From NCBI RefSeq assembly GCF_018139145.2, contig NC_059471.1:88062520-88126519 (forward strand): 64,000 bases of DNA, read 5' to 3'. This stretch comes from Gymnogyps californianus. Its lineage: Eukaryota > Chordata > Aves > Accipitriformes > Cathartidae. The translations under genes were made by a program, and so were the position numbers. Shown here one piece after another: positions 24,919-39,297 of this stretch (positions are counted from its first letter, which is position 1; the number at the start of each line of letters is the position of its first letter). A model generated the notes under the pieces. That model ran no database searches and was not told where the DNA came from. It was given only the letters and a program-made list of their open reading frames with translations.

Positions 24919-27900
24919 ATCATGTAACATTTTTAGACTTGACAGCATAGATGTATTTCTGTTGGAAAATCACTTTAGCTAACGTCATTTGTTTTATTCA
25001 TATACCTGGTATAAATAACAATGTCAAATGTAACTTTTTGCTGTTAGAAGCTTATAAAGACTCCAGCTGTATTACACAACTGTAAGCAATGAAATTGCTA
25101 CTGCTCAACTAGAGGTTATATGAGATGCAGTGAAAGGTTTTGCACATATCCTCAGTCCAGTTTAGTACAAAGTGCAGTGGCTTGGATTATTCCAACTCAG
25201 ACAGTTTGAGATAGCACTGATATTGAGGTAGAAATCACCACCCCCACACCTTGAACAGCTTCAACAAACAACTTTCAGTCTGAGAGCAAGCTAAGCAGTC
25301 ACAGCTTCTGCACTGAAAACCTTTTGAACCACTTCAACTCAGGATTTTGCATTTGTCTGATGATACCATAAGAGGGCTGGGCAGTAAAGCTATTCCACTA
25401 CACTATGTGTCTTCTAGAGTAGCCTATGGCCATGACCTGAGAAGATACATCCTGGGGCTCCACTTGCATCATTTTGTCAGTATTTATGGTCACTTCTCCA
25501 TCCCTCTTATGAACAGGCAGAAATATCAGCCCCCAAACCACAGATTAGCAAAGATTCGGTCCTGCCCCTCTGACCCTACCAGACCTCAGCTCCCTGGCCA
25601 TAGGACTTCTTTGAAGCCACACTGGTAAGACTTCTGTTAGCAGCTCCCAGCCTCTTAAACTATCCCCTGGGGAGTTTCCCTCGCCTAGAAAAGTTGATAA
25701 TGTCATATTTCAGTCGAGCATTCATTAGCTTTCTATAAGCAAGCCACTGAGTGGGCAGGGAAGAGCAGAAGAAAGGATGTGTATTGAGAAGACACAATGT
25801 TCTTCTCTGGCAATGTGGAAAGACTGGCACATCATAACATTCAGGAATAATAAATGCACCTCTAGCACTTTCACTAGCTACTTGATCAATAGGTTTAACA
25901 TACTGATGTATTTGAAAAGTAACCACCAATCCAGATACAAAGCTTGTGTAGGTCAGGATAAGGGCAATGGAGGAGAACTCTTTAAAACTACTTGATAAGG
26001 AATTTGATTGAAAACAGAAAAAGTTGAAAAGCAGGTTACTATTTCTGACTTTTGCTACAGGAAAGCAAAATCTCGAATAAAAAAGAATATATTTTCATCA
26101 AAAACACCAGCAAAGCAGAACTAGTAACTGTCATTGGAGTGACTCGCATTGCCCCTGCTGTAGGCCAAGCTCTGTGGTCCAACTGCATGTCCTGTCATGC
26201 CTGAAGACATCATTCCCCTTCACTCATGAAAATCATTGCTTCTGGGAAACCTGGCTTACTGGGCAGAATGGGGGCATGAAGAAAATAAATGACACCTTTC
26301 CTAAGGATTTGGCACAGCACTTCCAAAACCAAAAGCACAGGTTTTGGCTGGACTACCTCTGTTTTCAATGAAAAGAAGTACCTATTTCTGCCAAAATGCC
26401 ATTGAAGTCTGAGTGATTATTTTATTACATCTTAATGATTGAAAATGTTACCTCCTCAAATTTTGTGAATTACCCTCCTTGAACCATAGGCAACAATGAT
26501 GGACTAATCTTTCTTCTTACATTAAAAAGGAGAAAGTGAGGTGCTATACAACTTGACTAATTTTGCTAGACTTTCAAATCTAATAATAGCATTCTTCATA
26601 ATTGATTTAGTCTTTCTCAATTCCGCTTAAATTAGCTTTCTGCTTTAATTAAATCGCAACATATTTTATGCCAGGAGAAAATTGGTCATTTTGAACTGCT
26701 GGTATAATTACAAAATATCACCACAATGCACAAGAGAATTCTGAGGTCTATAGTTATAAATAAGCTTAAGAGTTAATTTTATGCTTCTGTTTTCCCTACA
26801 ATATTTACAGCGTATTTGCATTACTGATATGTTTTATGCGCTATGTTTTATAGCGTTTTGCAGACAGTGCTGCAATTCTCAGCATGCAATAATAGGAATT
26901 AAATATTTATGGTTGTGTATAACTTCAATTCTCTCTGCAGTCTTCAGAGTTCCTCTTAGAAGTCAGCATTTGTCAGCTCGGAGCCTGCGCTGGCACCAGC
27001 GATTATTGTACTGGCACCACCTCGTGTTACAGCAAGGACTCTCTCTAGCCCCAGCTCATCCATAATTTCAGTGCATTTCATCCCATCTTCTTCACAGAAA
27101 AAAGTTATCAAAGTCAAAAACGTTGCCCTACTTTTCAAGCCTGAAGAAGACACAGTCTGAGAGCTAAAATTTTGCTTTGATTTCCATGCATCTCATGCAC
27201 ACCGTGGAGTGAGAGGTTTGACTCCATGTGGTACATTTGTAACTCATGCCTCTGATCAGGCCAAGACTTCTGATTTCCCTTCATCTGACAATAGGTCACA
27301 TAAAACATGCAAGGAAGAGATGTACAAGCACTCTCCATGGCATTTAAGTCTCACTAGAGGCTGCAGTGAGGGACTGAAGGAGCAGGTTTTCAGGGACACC
27401 CGCTCTTCTTCCATCCAGAGCCACAACAGGACAGGACCAGAAGAGTATCCAACCTCTTAGCAGAGCCAGAGCTGCAGTTGACACACACAACAGTTGAGAC
27501 AAGCCTTTGCCTACTGCTGTCTTGCTCCCTCCTGGGTCTGAGTCTCATCCTTAAAACCGGTCCTGGTGATGTTCCCTTTAAGATCCTTTTCTAGCTAGTA
27601 GACAGAAAAGCCACTGAGGCATTTAGATGACACAGGACAAGGTAACTTCAAGGAGAGACATAATCTAGCTATGGATCACTTCAAGTCCAGTCCCCAGCAA
27701 TCACAGGTGCCATAGAGGACCACTGCTCCCTTCCAGTCACCACAAGCCACAAAGCACTCCAGCAAGCTACAGTGAACTCCAGGTGCATAGTAAAGAACAC
27801 CAAAACCCATAAAGGATCACGTGCCTCGAGAAGCGGTCAGAAAGATCAGGATCATCACCAGTGTGAATGGCACTGGCACTTCGGCTCACTGGCCTTGCCC

Positions 27901-30900
27901 TGTTAGGGGCAGGCCATCCTACACATTTATTCTAGAAATTTAAAAATTAAATAAGAATCAAAAATCAAGTAAGTGCTGTTAACATCTGTTAAAAATGTCT
28001 AGACTTTTTATTTCTTTCTCTGTTCCTTCATCTGACCATCTGTGCTGCTTTAAAAACAGGAACTCAAGTTGCCGTTATCTCCATCGTACACGATTGAATG
28101 GACTTCGGTAAATCTGCAGGCCCCTCCCCACAACTTTTGCCCTCTGCTATGTAAGTGATGTTATTTTATGAAGTTATTTTAATGATTATATGATACTCTT
28201 ACATTAGGCTTAATTTCCTTTCAACAGGGCCTCAAAAGAGGGAGCTCATTTACAGTGTTCAAAAGCATTGGTATTTCCATATTGCCTGAACTTTTCTAAT
28301 ACAAATTCTTGCAAGACAGCGCGCAACATGAATTATCTGTATCTGTATTCACTCATGAGCCCATAAACATTTGCATCTATTCCCTTCTTGCTTTTTCTCC
28401 GTGTTGGATTTGTTGTTTTCTTCTCAACATAATCTGTTAGGGAATTGGTAAATCATTTATATCAGTACATGTTGCCATTTTCAACCTTGAATGTAACCAT
28501 CTAAAGAAAAAAAAAGAGATCAAGAAAGTCAAATATTCCTGTACTGTATGTACTCTTGTATATTGTTCCTAAATATATTTTCCATTTTTATCTGGCAGAA
28601 GCTAGGAAGGGACAGCAATGATTTCTCTTAAAAATGACAAAAGCTTAACAAATTATGGAACAAGATTTATGCCTCCAAAGGCCTATTCACTCAAAATGCC
28701 CTGTGTGTCTCAGTATGAGTAGAGTTACATGCCTTCTCATTTGGACATCAGACTGTTCCCTGAGTGCCCTTTCTGAAAGAACATCCAGTCTGCAAAACTT
28801 GAACACGCGTTAAATAGAAGTGAGGAAATCCTGTTTATAACTGTGTGCATAGACATAGAAAATTATCCCTTGTGCATAATTGCATATGACAATTTCAATT
28901 TTCTATACCTGTGTGTTTGTATATATGTGTGTGTGTTTGTATTAATATATAAATATAATAATATAAAGATATTATTAATGACTCACAGCTAGAATACTGC
29001 TGCCTGCCTATTCTGGTGGTATGATTTAAGAAATCTCCCAAGGGATGGTGTCATTGCAGTGGAGTTGGACAAGTGGAGTGGACAATTGCCATGAACAACT
29101 CGCCCTTCATAGGGAGATTTACTGACAATATAGCCCTTGGTAGGTTTCCGTGGCAGATCTCTACCTATAGCTGCACCGGTTTTCTTTACATGAAAAGATA
29201 GGTAAAGCCTTCAAATCATGTGAAGACTCACAGCACTAAAGCATCTGAAAATATTTCATGAAAATATTAAATATTTTAATGAAGCATAACTGTGCGGTAA
29301 CTGAACTGGTTCAGAAGGTGCTTGAGGTAGTCATGTATGCATGGCAGCATTCTACTATGTCTATCTGGAGATCTCTGTCAGTCCAAAATTAACTTGAGTT
29401 TTAATAAACATTGCAAAATGAAAACAACTAATTAAAGGCAAAGGAAAAAAACAGTAACTTCTTAGATTTTAGGTTCTACCACTATGACCACAAACAAGTA
29501 GCAGAATTCAGTCACTGATCTTACATTTGAAATCACTTAGATGTCACCCAGGACATGCTGATGTAATAGCTGAAGACAAAAGTAAGGTGAAGAAAACAAT
29601 TAAGCAAGTCATAATACATTACTGCTTTTCATATACACAACATACAAGAAAAAGAAATCACATTAGCAAGAAGAACACATGGAGGAGATCTAGTGCTTTT
29701 CCTGAAAAATTGTCTAAACTTCTCCCTGTAAATCTTATTTGAGAGCACATTGGGGTTTAAGGCCAATGTTTCTGACATATTGATAATGTGGGGACATTGA
29801 TTTTCTTCATTAAGTCAGAGTTATAATCCATAAGACTGACAGAAAAAGAATTCATGGTACTTTGTCCAATTTTCAACTGATTATCATCCACTCCAAGCAA
29901 AGCTGCAGTAAGCAAAAAATTAACTGACTCATTCAAAAACAGACCAAACTGCTTTTCTATCAAAAACTAAAATGTACTTCTTTGGGAACACGCTGGCAAA
30001 TTTAACTAAGAAACTTATTGGTCCGTGATCTACTCAGCATATGACTTATTTAATATATTATTATTTACTTGAAGTAAATCAATTTAAGCATTGCCAATAA
30101 TCAAGTCTTTACTTATTGAGCTCTATTGGGCTTGTACCCAAAAAATCCTAATTTAGTTTGAGAGTTACAACTCTTTTTAAAAACTTGTGTAAGTCTGTCC
30201 TGTACTTCTTATAGAAAGGACAACTTTGCTATAATCATTTAGCATTATTAACATGAAGGAACTATTCAGGCTTAAAAATTGGCACCGATTTATTTATACA
30301 GGTGATTCTACAACAATTGTTATAGTTTCAGTAATAAACAACTGTGCATGAAACGAGGAGAGAAGGCCCACTGCACGCTGGAATAGATGCTGTAAGGATT
30401 TCTACCTGCGGTGACACTGTTGAGTTGGGTCAGGTCAGTGCCAGTGCAAACCATGCACTTCACTGCGGGCATAGTGACCAGACCAATCGCTCATCTGCGG
30501 TGTGGTTTATAACATTTAATGTCTGGCCTTCTCTGCCTTGCAGCTCCAATTGCTCCTCCAACCAGGCCAAGATCAGCATTTCTCACATAGCTGGAGGCGA
30601 CCTTCCCTCCTGTGGGCAGGAGAAGTCTCCGGGGTGGCCCGCGACACGCAAGAGGCTCGAGTGCTCCTCTCAGCTCAGGGCTCTTTCTGCAGCAGGTCTG
30701 GAGAGACTTTTGGCTTGAGGGTACCAAACCTGCCCACAGACTTCGGCAGGCTTGCAGTGAGGAAGACCCTAAGCCACAAATCCCTAGCATTTGGGAGAGT
30801 GTTCAGGGAAGTATCACTGTGTACTTTCTCTGATGTTCCTCTCTCGCTCGAGTATCTGCTCCTGGACAAAAGGCAGGATACCTGTTTAGTGGTCCCTGGT

Positions 30901-33900
30901 CTGACACAGTATGTCTTTGCTTATGTTAGGTAGGAGTACTGGCTATAATTTGATATCCAGAATTCAGAAAAAGAATGAGGGGACATCAGTTTCCCTCGAT
31001 CCCTTTTTTCCTTCTTTTTTTGACATTCCAAGGAGTGCAAATAACTCACTATTTTTAAGAAGTCAACAAAGACTGTAAAGGTAACTAAATGACATTTAGA
31101 CTTTCCACTATACAAGTTTGAATATCTGATTTTATGCTGGAGATTTTAGTTTAGGCAACAGTACCACAAAAGTCTCATGCATCAAAGCAAGACAGACTTT
31201 CATTTGAGATCTCCTGAAAAACAGAGTGAAACTGTATGTTTAAACTCTTCAAGTACACTTGGATTGCTCGACCTTGTAGGAAGCACTCTGAAAGCTACTT
31301 ATATCACCCAGGGAAGTGCAGCACAGAGTGAGGCTACGCTTCCGTGTGGCCTTCTCTTTGCTATACACTTCTATATGAATGATAAAAATTATCTCAGGAA
31401 TGAAAGTACAGATTAAAAACTGAGGCCAAGATGTTCTCAGAACAAGAGCGTTAATAGCAGAGCAGCAGCTAGCAAAGTTTACAAACTGTGCGATCAGAAA
31501 AAAGCAGCACAGAGACTCTTCAGCTAGAAAACTTCCTGGGGAAATAAGGTGGGCAGCGGCTGAAGAATTTGTTCAGACCTCAGGCACATCTGAACAAAAC
31601 TGGCTCCAGCCACGCCGGTGACTCCAGAAGGCCATGGAGAACTACAGCTTCCATCCCAGTACCCCACTGTAGGTCTCACTCATCCTGGAGAAGGAGTGCC
31701 CAAGAGATTTCTGCCCACTGAATGCTAAATCTAAATCCCACATTCTCAAACTGCAAAGAAGAAACTGGCTGGACCCCAGCTCATAGTAAACACATGCTTA
31801 AATCCCTGTGAAGGTAACCATTACCCTAGGTAATCCATTGGGAAGGGACAAACCTACGCAGGGAACAACTTCATTGCTTGTTGGAGAGTAGCTCTGAAAC
31901 TTGGATTTGAACTATCATTCTGTTAGATGTCAGTGTGATTTAAAAGCAAAAAATTCAAAAAGCAAATCAACTTATTACAAATTCTAAGTAGACTGGAAAT
32001 TGATAGACAACTTATTAACTTGTAGAGCTCAAATTCTGTTCTTTAGCATTCTCACAATGACAGTCCAGCTACTTTCCTTAGCTGAGTAGTCTACACTTAA
32101 GTTTCACCATCTGATTTAATTCTGAATTTTCAGATTAATTTTATCTTTTCTTACCAATGTTCTGTCATTTGACTGGACTTTCTCACCCTGCTTATTAAGG
32201 AGAGAGTTTGACTTGAGTTTTAAATTATGGCGGCATTCTTCCCTGGGGCGATGTGCTGATAAACAATGCTATGCAACTTCTGTAACCATTTTTTTTAGAT
32301 ACTAACCAAAGCAATAATAATTTTATCTGAAGAGCACAAATACGTTTGAGGTGACCAACAAAGACAAAACAACATTTTATTACCCTAAATATTCTACAAA
32401 GTCAACACAATAAGAGTGGGTTGACTGAAAAACACATCAGTCAATAAAGCAACAATCATCATTTCAAATCACTCAGGGAAAAATATGTTTATCTGTGGCT
32501 GCTTTTAAGAGTAGAAATTAATTTAGCCAAATTTAAGAGGGGAATAAATGACCTTTTGCCAGAGCCGCCATAGCAAAATCATAATTACTGTTTGACTTCT
32601 AGCATGATGGCAAAACCCAGAATCCCACACAGCATGTGAGTGCAGAGTCCCAGCAAACAGAGATCAAGGAGAGGATCTTGTATACAACCAATGCTAGTCC
32701 GTTTCGGAGCTATATATATTTATAACTACTCTGTTTTGGGTAAAAAAAGAAAACAGAGCAGGATGAATGTGCTAGCTCAAATCCACAATAAGGTGTGCTG
32801 CTGCATTTTGAATGAATTGCAAGTGGCAGGTCAGTTTTACCAAACAAGAAGGGAGTCACAAGTGTTATATCTCAGGAAAGCATGGGTTATTATTGCCAGA
32901 TCAATACATGATAAATAACAGTGTATCCCCGACAGACCACGTATCTTAAATCAGCCCTGCCAAACTGTGCCTGTTGAAGCAGAGCTAAAAATGACTTTGA
33001 AATTTTTCATGCAGCTTGTACTTCAGAGTGAATCCATTCAACCCAAGGAGACATAAAGCAGGAGCGGATCCTCTCAGAGAAACTGCTCTTATCTAGAAGC
33101 AGCATTCCTGCTTCGCCAGAGCTGAGGACATTTTTAATGCATCTAAGCAGCAGTGTCACTCAGGCATCCCTTCCCACAGAACTGAGTCCTAATTTGACAA
33201 GTACGCGGAGCATAACATACAGAAGCGAATCACGACAGCTTTATACCCTGTGCCCTGCTCATCTCCCAGACACCTCCACTTTTGCTTTCAGTGACTAGTT
33301 TCCAAACTTTTCTGACAAATGAGTCACTACCCATCCACCCATGTTTCTTTCAGCAGAAAAAAAGCCTTGTGCAAATTCCATCATGCCAACAGATAGCACC
33401 ACAGCTAAGAAAATGGGTATTGCCAGCAGGTTGCAGCTCACGGAGAGCATGGGACCAGCGTACAGAGCCATGCACCAGGCTCTCCCAGATCACAGCGTCT
33501 GCAGAGCACCACCCAGAAACCCTTGCCTCAAATAGAGAGACAGGGGTGGCTCCCCAGGACCCGCTGTGTCAAGCTTTTTGGTGCTGAGAAAGGCTCACCC
33601 ATTGCAACTGAGTGGCCGCACAGAACCAGAGCTGCAGGAGAGCTGGCCTCAGCGCCGCGGCCCCCATTGCTGTGCACAAAATACTCTCAGAAAATGGCTG
33701 AGGGCTCCAGTTAACATAATACCACTACTAACAACTATCTCGTACATCAGAAAAGGCAACTTTTAGGTATTTTTCCTGAACATTTGAAGGAACCATCTCC
33801 TAAATACCACCTTTCCTTTGAACCGCTCAGTTTACCCAGGTAGCATCTCACTCCATGCCTACCTCACCCTGCCTGATTCTGGTTTTCCCACCCGCATTCC

Positions 33901-36900
33901 CTCCCCGATTTGTCTTCTCTATTATCAATGTGCTTCTGCTTAGTCTCATTTAAAAATTAAGTTTTCATGTCAGTTCATTAAAGTATCTTGATCTAAACTT
34001 GTTCTGTTGTAAAAGAAGTAAATGGCATTGAGCATATTTGCAATTTCTTGTGCAAAGTATAATCTGAACTGAAATACACCTCTAAGGATTTCAAAGCTGC
34101 TGCAGCTCCTTGTCATATTATACTGATAGTAGCCCTATCAGCTAATTAAAGATTTTACCCTCTTTGAAAAAGTGCGCCCTTTTTTTTGCTCTGTTTTCTC
34201 GGACACAAAGTTCTGATTTTTTTAGTAGCACCCGATTTTCTCTGGAAGACATCTCCTCCAGACAGGCATTCTGGAAACAGCATCAATAATTTCTGAACCT
34301 ATTATGGGCAAATCAGCAGTATCAAATGATCTTCAAAGCACTTCTGTGGATGGTGCAAAATGTATATAAGCTGCTACAGCCAGTTATTGACAAAATTATC
34401 TACCTTCTGGTACCATTACACAGAACAGCCTAATATGCATAATTACAGTAATTATGCAGAGTACAGCACAAACAAAAACAAAATTATATGCTGCTTCACA
34501 CTGGCACTCTTTCAGCCAAATTCATTTTCACGTTTACAGTATTGCAAATATGGACAACATTATTAAAGCAGAATTTGAACAGAATTATGAGTACCAACTC
34601 CACATTAAATTGGTGGTTTCCATCTTCAGTAAGTTGTAGGTAGCTGCTGTGATGTCATTTTGATGGTACACTAAACCACCTGAAGTCTAACAACCTGTAA
34701 GACTATCTCTGCTTTTCTTTCAACAGTATTGCTGAAAGTTAAATGTTACAGCTTCTGTAATCACCTGCTGCCTTCAAGCTAACAGTCCCTGCTTTACATA
34801 GCACAAGGAGCTGGTAGGAATTACCAGACAAGAAATCTTCACTTTGGGACCAAATGGGTCCAAAATCACATCTTCAGGTAATTCTGAAAAGAAACATCCT
34901 TTCTGTTTTAGAATTTAAAATACACTTTTTAATTTCCCCCACAAAGAGGAAGAAGTCTATAGAAAACACTTTAAGCACTATTATTTCCTTTCATTTCAAT
35001 TATTTTTAAGCAAAATGAAACCTTGGAGCCCAAGCTCTGAGACTTCCCACACCGCAGTAACAACCTGCATGAGCACAGCTGTTTCCAGAACGTACATCCC
35101 TCTATACCCTCTGATAAAATTTCAAGTTACTGTTATTTTAAGCATGTGGTTATATAAAAGGAGAACCCCTGCTGGGACACAAGACTCCTCCGAATTTGGG
35201 GCTGCCACTTTGGCCAGTGGTTTGCTGGCAGCCACACTGGACTTTTTCCTCCTGCCAGCCCCAGCAGCTGGGCAAGGCTCTGGAGCAAGGACAAGAGGGA
35301 GCTGAGGTTTGCCGGCAAGTATTTTAGGGGACAGTGTTGAAGGTACCTGCAAAAGACTCATCAGGCATCAGCAATAAGACACTGCTGTGGCTGAAAGAGT
35401 ATCCAGAACCTGTCTAGGCAAGTGGTAAGCGATTATAGTGCTGGTGTGTGATTGTAAGCAGTGAGTTATTGCCAGCACGGAATACCTGCACTTGGAAACT
35501 CAGTAGCTGGAAGAGGAAGAATAAAGGATGGCCCAGCTTAAAGCCTCCAAGGGAAGAAGTTGATACCAGCAGCAATTATGGAAGTCTTTTTCACCTAACT
35601 ATTTGAATACCAGCTCTTTTGCAAGTGGTTTCATCTATTCAGGCTTTTCATACTTGGGAGTGGGAAGAGGGAGAAAGAAGGATCATTGCAAGCAAGCTGC
35701 TGAGGAAAGCAAAACTCTGAATAATTTATTAAAGGACTGAATTACTTAAACATTTTTCCACATTAACACATGTTAATGATGTTCTCCTTCAGCTCAGAGT
35801 GGATACCCTGGCAGACGTTAAAACCAAGACCACCAGGAAATGCAGAGCAAGGGAGAGTCAGCAAAGATTGCACATGTGAGAGGAAATCTGGGAAGCCCCA
35901 CTGTGGGTCAGCAGGTCAGCAGGAACAGGGTGATGTTCAGACTTGCCCGAACTGATCAAGCATGGGAGAGGAGACCTTGACACCAACAGCCAGACTCCTT
36001 CAGCCACTGACCTGTCCTGAAGGTCCCCAGGTCTGAAGAACCACGTGAGCAGAAAAGCAGTTTCTTTCCAGATGTTCCTTTAGTCAGCTTTGGTTCTCAT
36101 TTTAAGAGTGAAAGCTAAAATGCTAACATTTCTTAAGGAAACAAGACTTTTGGTGTCTGCATCCGTGCCTCTCTGTCTTTTGTTTGGGTGCCTCTTCCCT
36201 GACCTTTTGTGAGCCTGTTGGCCAGTTTTGATCTAAGACGACAAGCAAGAAGAAGTCTTAAAGTCATGAAGTTCCTACATGTTTCCGGCAAATAGGGTGT
36301 GGGTGGAAGAGAAAGACCTCATTAATGCTGCCTGTGAGGGAAAGGCTGTCGAACAAACTCCCACCTCTTTAGAAACCAGATTGCACACAAGAGAGAGAAA
36401 TTAAACAGTTATGAATAAATATCTCAAGTGTGGGAAAAGCTTCACTGAGCACTCACACCTTGGTGGTCTGCAGGGGACCCAGAAGAAAGCTCAGAACCAC
36501 AGGAATCCAAACTTTTCTTTTTTGTATGTTTTGATATTCAGTCTTACCATTTGGGATAATTCAATCTTTTTTAGTTTCAGGACCTGAAATGAGAAGGGGA
36601 CTAGATGTGTTTGTGCTTGGGGTCTAAGTGTGCACATCTGTGAGCCCACATAAGGTTCATGCGCGAAGGAAAGGCCTCAAATAACACACGAAATTACTCA
36701 TGTATTTTTAACTCCTGAGACTAGGGAATTGCCATCTGTAACTGCTGATAGTTGATGGCCATTGATAAAATTGATGGAGCCTTGGTTGTTGAGTGCACTG
36801 TATTATACAGGCAGGGCAACAGCTTACAGGAAAGGAAAGAAAGCATTTGGTTACCACAAAACAACTTAAAACTAAGATGAAAGCTTTATAATCAGGGTTG

Positions 36901-38526
36901 TGGTTGTGGTTCACGTATTAGATAAATATTCTGCTTCTGTGTGGAGATGTTATCCAGCTGAATAGATCAGCTTTGACTCTTTGATAAAATTATCTATTTA
37001 ATCAAATTTAGAATTAAATAGCAGCCGATTTCTTATTAACTTCTTCACAGTGAATATGGTTTTGATTTTTTTTTTTCCTATGTTAGCATGTTGCATTCTG
37101 TGTGGTCTCTGACTGGATCTCCACCAGGTGCAGGGACTCAGGCCTTCACTTTTCTTGGCAGAAAAAGTCCTACAATTCCCCTAAAGTTCAAGCCTCAATT
37201 CTCACACTCCTACAGCACTCTGACTATATAAAGGTCTTCAAGTTGTCTCTTAGGAGCTACGGCAACCGCTTGAAGACAATGACCCAAAGCAGCTTTTCAA
37301 ACACCTACTTTTTTTAGCTTACATTTATTTTGATCTTAATTTCTACAGAAACACAATATAAAAAGACAAAAAGATTTTAAGTAGGGCAGATGATATTTTA
37401 ATTTAATTTCTTTAATCACAAGATTTTCAAAAATGTGTCCATTTCAAAATAAAAATTTCCACTGCAAATACTTGAAAAATAAAATGCATTACATCATAGA
37501 ACGTTTTCAGCTTCTGTCTTGAGTCATGATGTTTAATTTCCATATCTGATTTATTTTATGGGAGTGTTCTATCCATTTTACTTTATCCCATGATGTTTTG
37601 AGAATGAATTAATTTTGTGCTTAGATGAAACCACCTCCCTAATAGGTTCATTTATCCTTTTGGCCACGCTGCTGGTGCTCCAGAGCACAGTGTCGAAACT
37701 GCTGAGTCAGCACATCCAAGCCAACACAACACCTATCTGCTCCCAAAAAACAATGCAGCCACAACAGTACAGCACTGCACCTGAGCCAGGTGAGGTGAAA
37801 CATGGTGCCCACACTACTGTAACAGCTCCCTGTCTGTGGCAAATGTGACAATCACTGGCTCGGGCATTTCTGCACTTGCAGAACAGAACAGGCAGATATT
37901 TCCCTTGGGGGGGGGAGGAACTATATGTGTGGAGGGATTAGATGGAACATAGCTATCTACTGACCCCTGTAGGCACTTCAGTCCAATACTGACAGCCTCA
38001 AAAACTAAAGAGTGAGGATCTCACTCACACACTCACTGTCTAGTGCTACGTGCCTGTCTATAGGCACCTGCATTTTCAGCCTTAAAGTTCCTCTGGTGCT
38101 TAAAGTTCAGTCCTTGAATGACTCATGCCCACACAGTGCTGAGCAGACGGGGACTACCTCAAACTGGGCTCCCACCAGGATTTACAAACCCCGGCATTTG
38201 TCCGTTCGCGTGCCTCACTGCTTCAGCCATTTGCAGGCAGCGCTACCAGGGCCACTTGAGGATAAATCAGCCCACAGGGGTTAGGGACATGACAGAAGCT
38301 GAGTACACCCAGGGCAAAGGGTGATAGCACAAGCACTCCAGTGGGAAGCCACCATCCTGGACAGATTAGCCCGAGCTTCTTCCCCTCACACCAAGCGGAC
38401 AGTGACAGTCAGGTGATGCACCACTGAGAGACAGTCACTGGATTTCACATTGGCCAAGAAGGAATTTTCCTAATGAACACTGATTAAGAGAGGCTGGAAA
38501 GGTTTTGCTGCCTGCCTTGTGACATC
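24919..38526. other. Intergenic sequence, no gene recognised
   Basis: No conserved protein, RNA gene or mobile element was recognised over this long stretch. A TG/TA microsatellite lies at about 28.9 kb and a run of nine to ten G residues near 37906-37915. A patch around 30.34-30.93 kb is less A/T-rich and has overlapping open frames of 124 and 131 codons on the + strand, without any recognisable motif. Confidence 0.5.
28911..28977. repeat. (TG)n/(TA)n microsatellite
   Basis: Interrupted GTGTGT units pass into an ATATAAATATAATAATAT-like A/T tract. It is ordinary low-complexity sequence. Confidence 0.85.
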
Positions 38527-38944
38527 TAGAGCACAAGTCCTATGAGGAGCGGCTGAGGGAACTGGGGTTGTTTAGCCTGGAGGAAAGGAGGCTCAGGGGA
38601 AACCTTATCGCTCTCTGCAACTACCTGAAAGGAAGTTGTGGTGAGGTGGGTGTCGGTCTCTTTTCCCAAGTAACAAGCGATAGGACAAGAGGAAATGGAC
38701 TCAAGTTGCACCAGGGGAGGTTTAGATCAGATATTAGGAAAAATTTCTTCACCGAAAGGGTTATCACGCATTGGAACAGGCTGCCCAATGAAGTGGTTGA
38801 GTCACCATCCCTGGAGGTATTTAAAAGACGTGTGGATGTGGCACTTAGGGACATGGTTTAGTGGTGGACTTGGCAAGTTTATTGTTGGACTCCATGATCT
38901 TAAAGGTCTTTTCGAACCTAAATGATTCTATGATTCTATGATCT
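38527..38944 (+). mobile_element. CR1 LINE, 5'-truncated, ORF2 C-terminus intact
   Basis: A bird CR1 copy in plus orientation. The frame stays open from the GAG at 38529 to the TAG at 38859-38861, about 110 codons. It encodes the C-terminal end of the CR1 ORF2 polyprotein, with recognisable stretches such as [30 protein letters not shown] and [18 protein letters not shown]. About 80 bases of 3' UTR follow, ending in repeats of ATGATTCT at 38921-38944, the hallmark CR1 tail. The endonuclease and reverse transcriptase parts are missing, so it cannot move. An undamaged frame suggests a younger insertion than the other copies here. Confidence 0.92.
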
Positions 38945-39297
38945 TAAAAGATATGGAAAGCTGGCATTAGTATTTACAAAACTCTGTCACAAATGAAGAT
39001 TGCTCTGAGTGCAAGTCCAAAGGCCAATGTTTCACAGTTTGCATGGGTGGCAGGTTGATAAATCTGGAATCATGACCAGTCCCCAGGAGGAAAGTTGTCT
39101 GAAAGCTGCATGGAACTTTGGTTTTTCAGGAGAACAGCAAAAAGCTAAGGATCTCGAGGACCCCAATTTGATTCAATAGAGAGAAACCCTTTTCGGAGTC
39201 TTCTTCAACTATCCCTACAGGATACCTGTGCTCTGTTCTCTGCTCCTGTTCCCATGAGAAGGTCCTGACCACCGAGTAAAAAAGTATTCTGGGTTCA
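38945..39297. other. Spacer between two CR1 copies
   Basis: About 350 bases of unique-looking sequence separate two oppositely oriented CR1 fragments. No gene or repeat was recognised. Confidence 0.5.
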
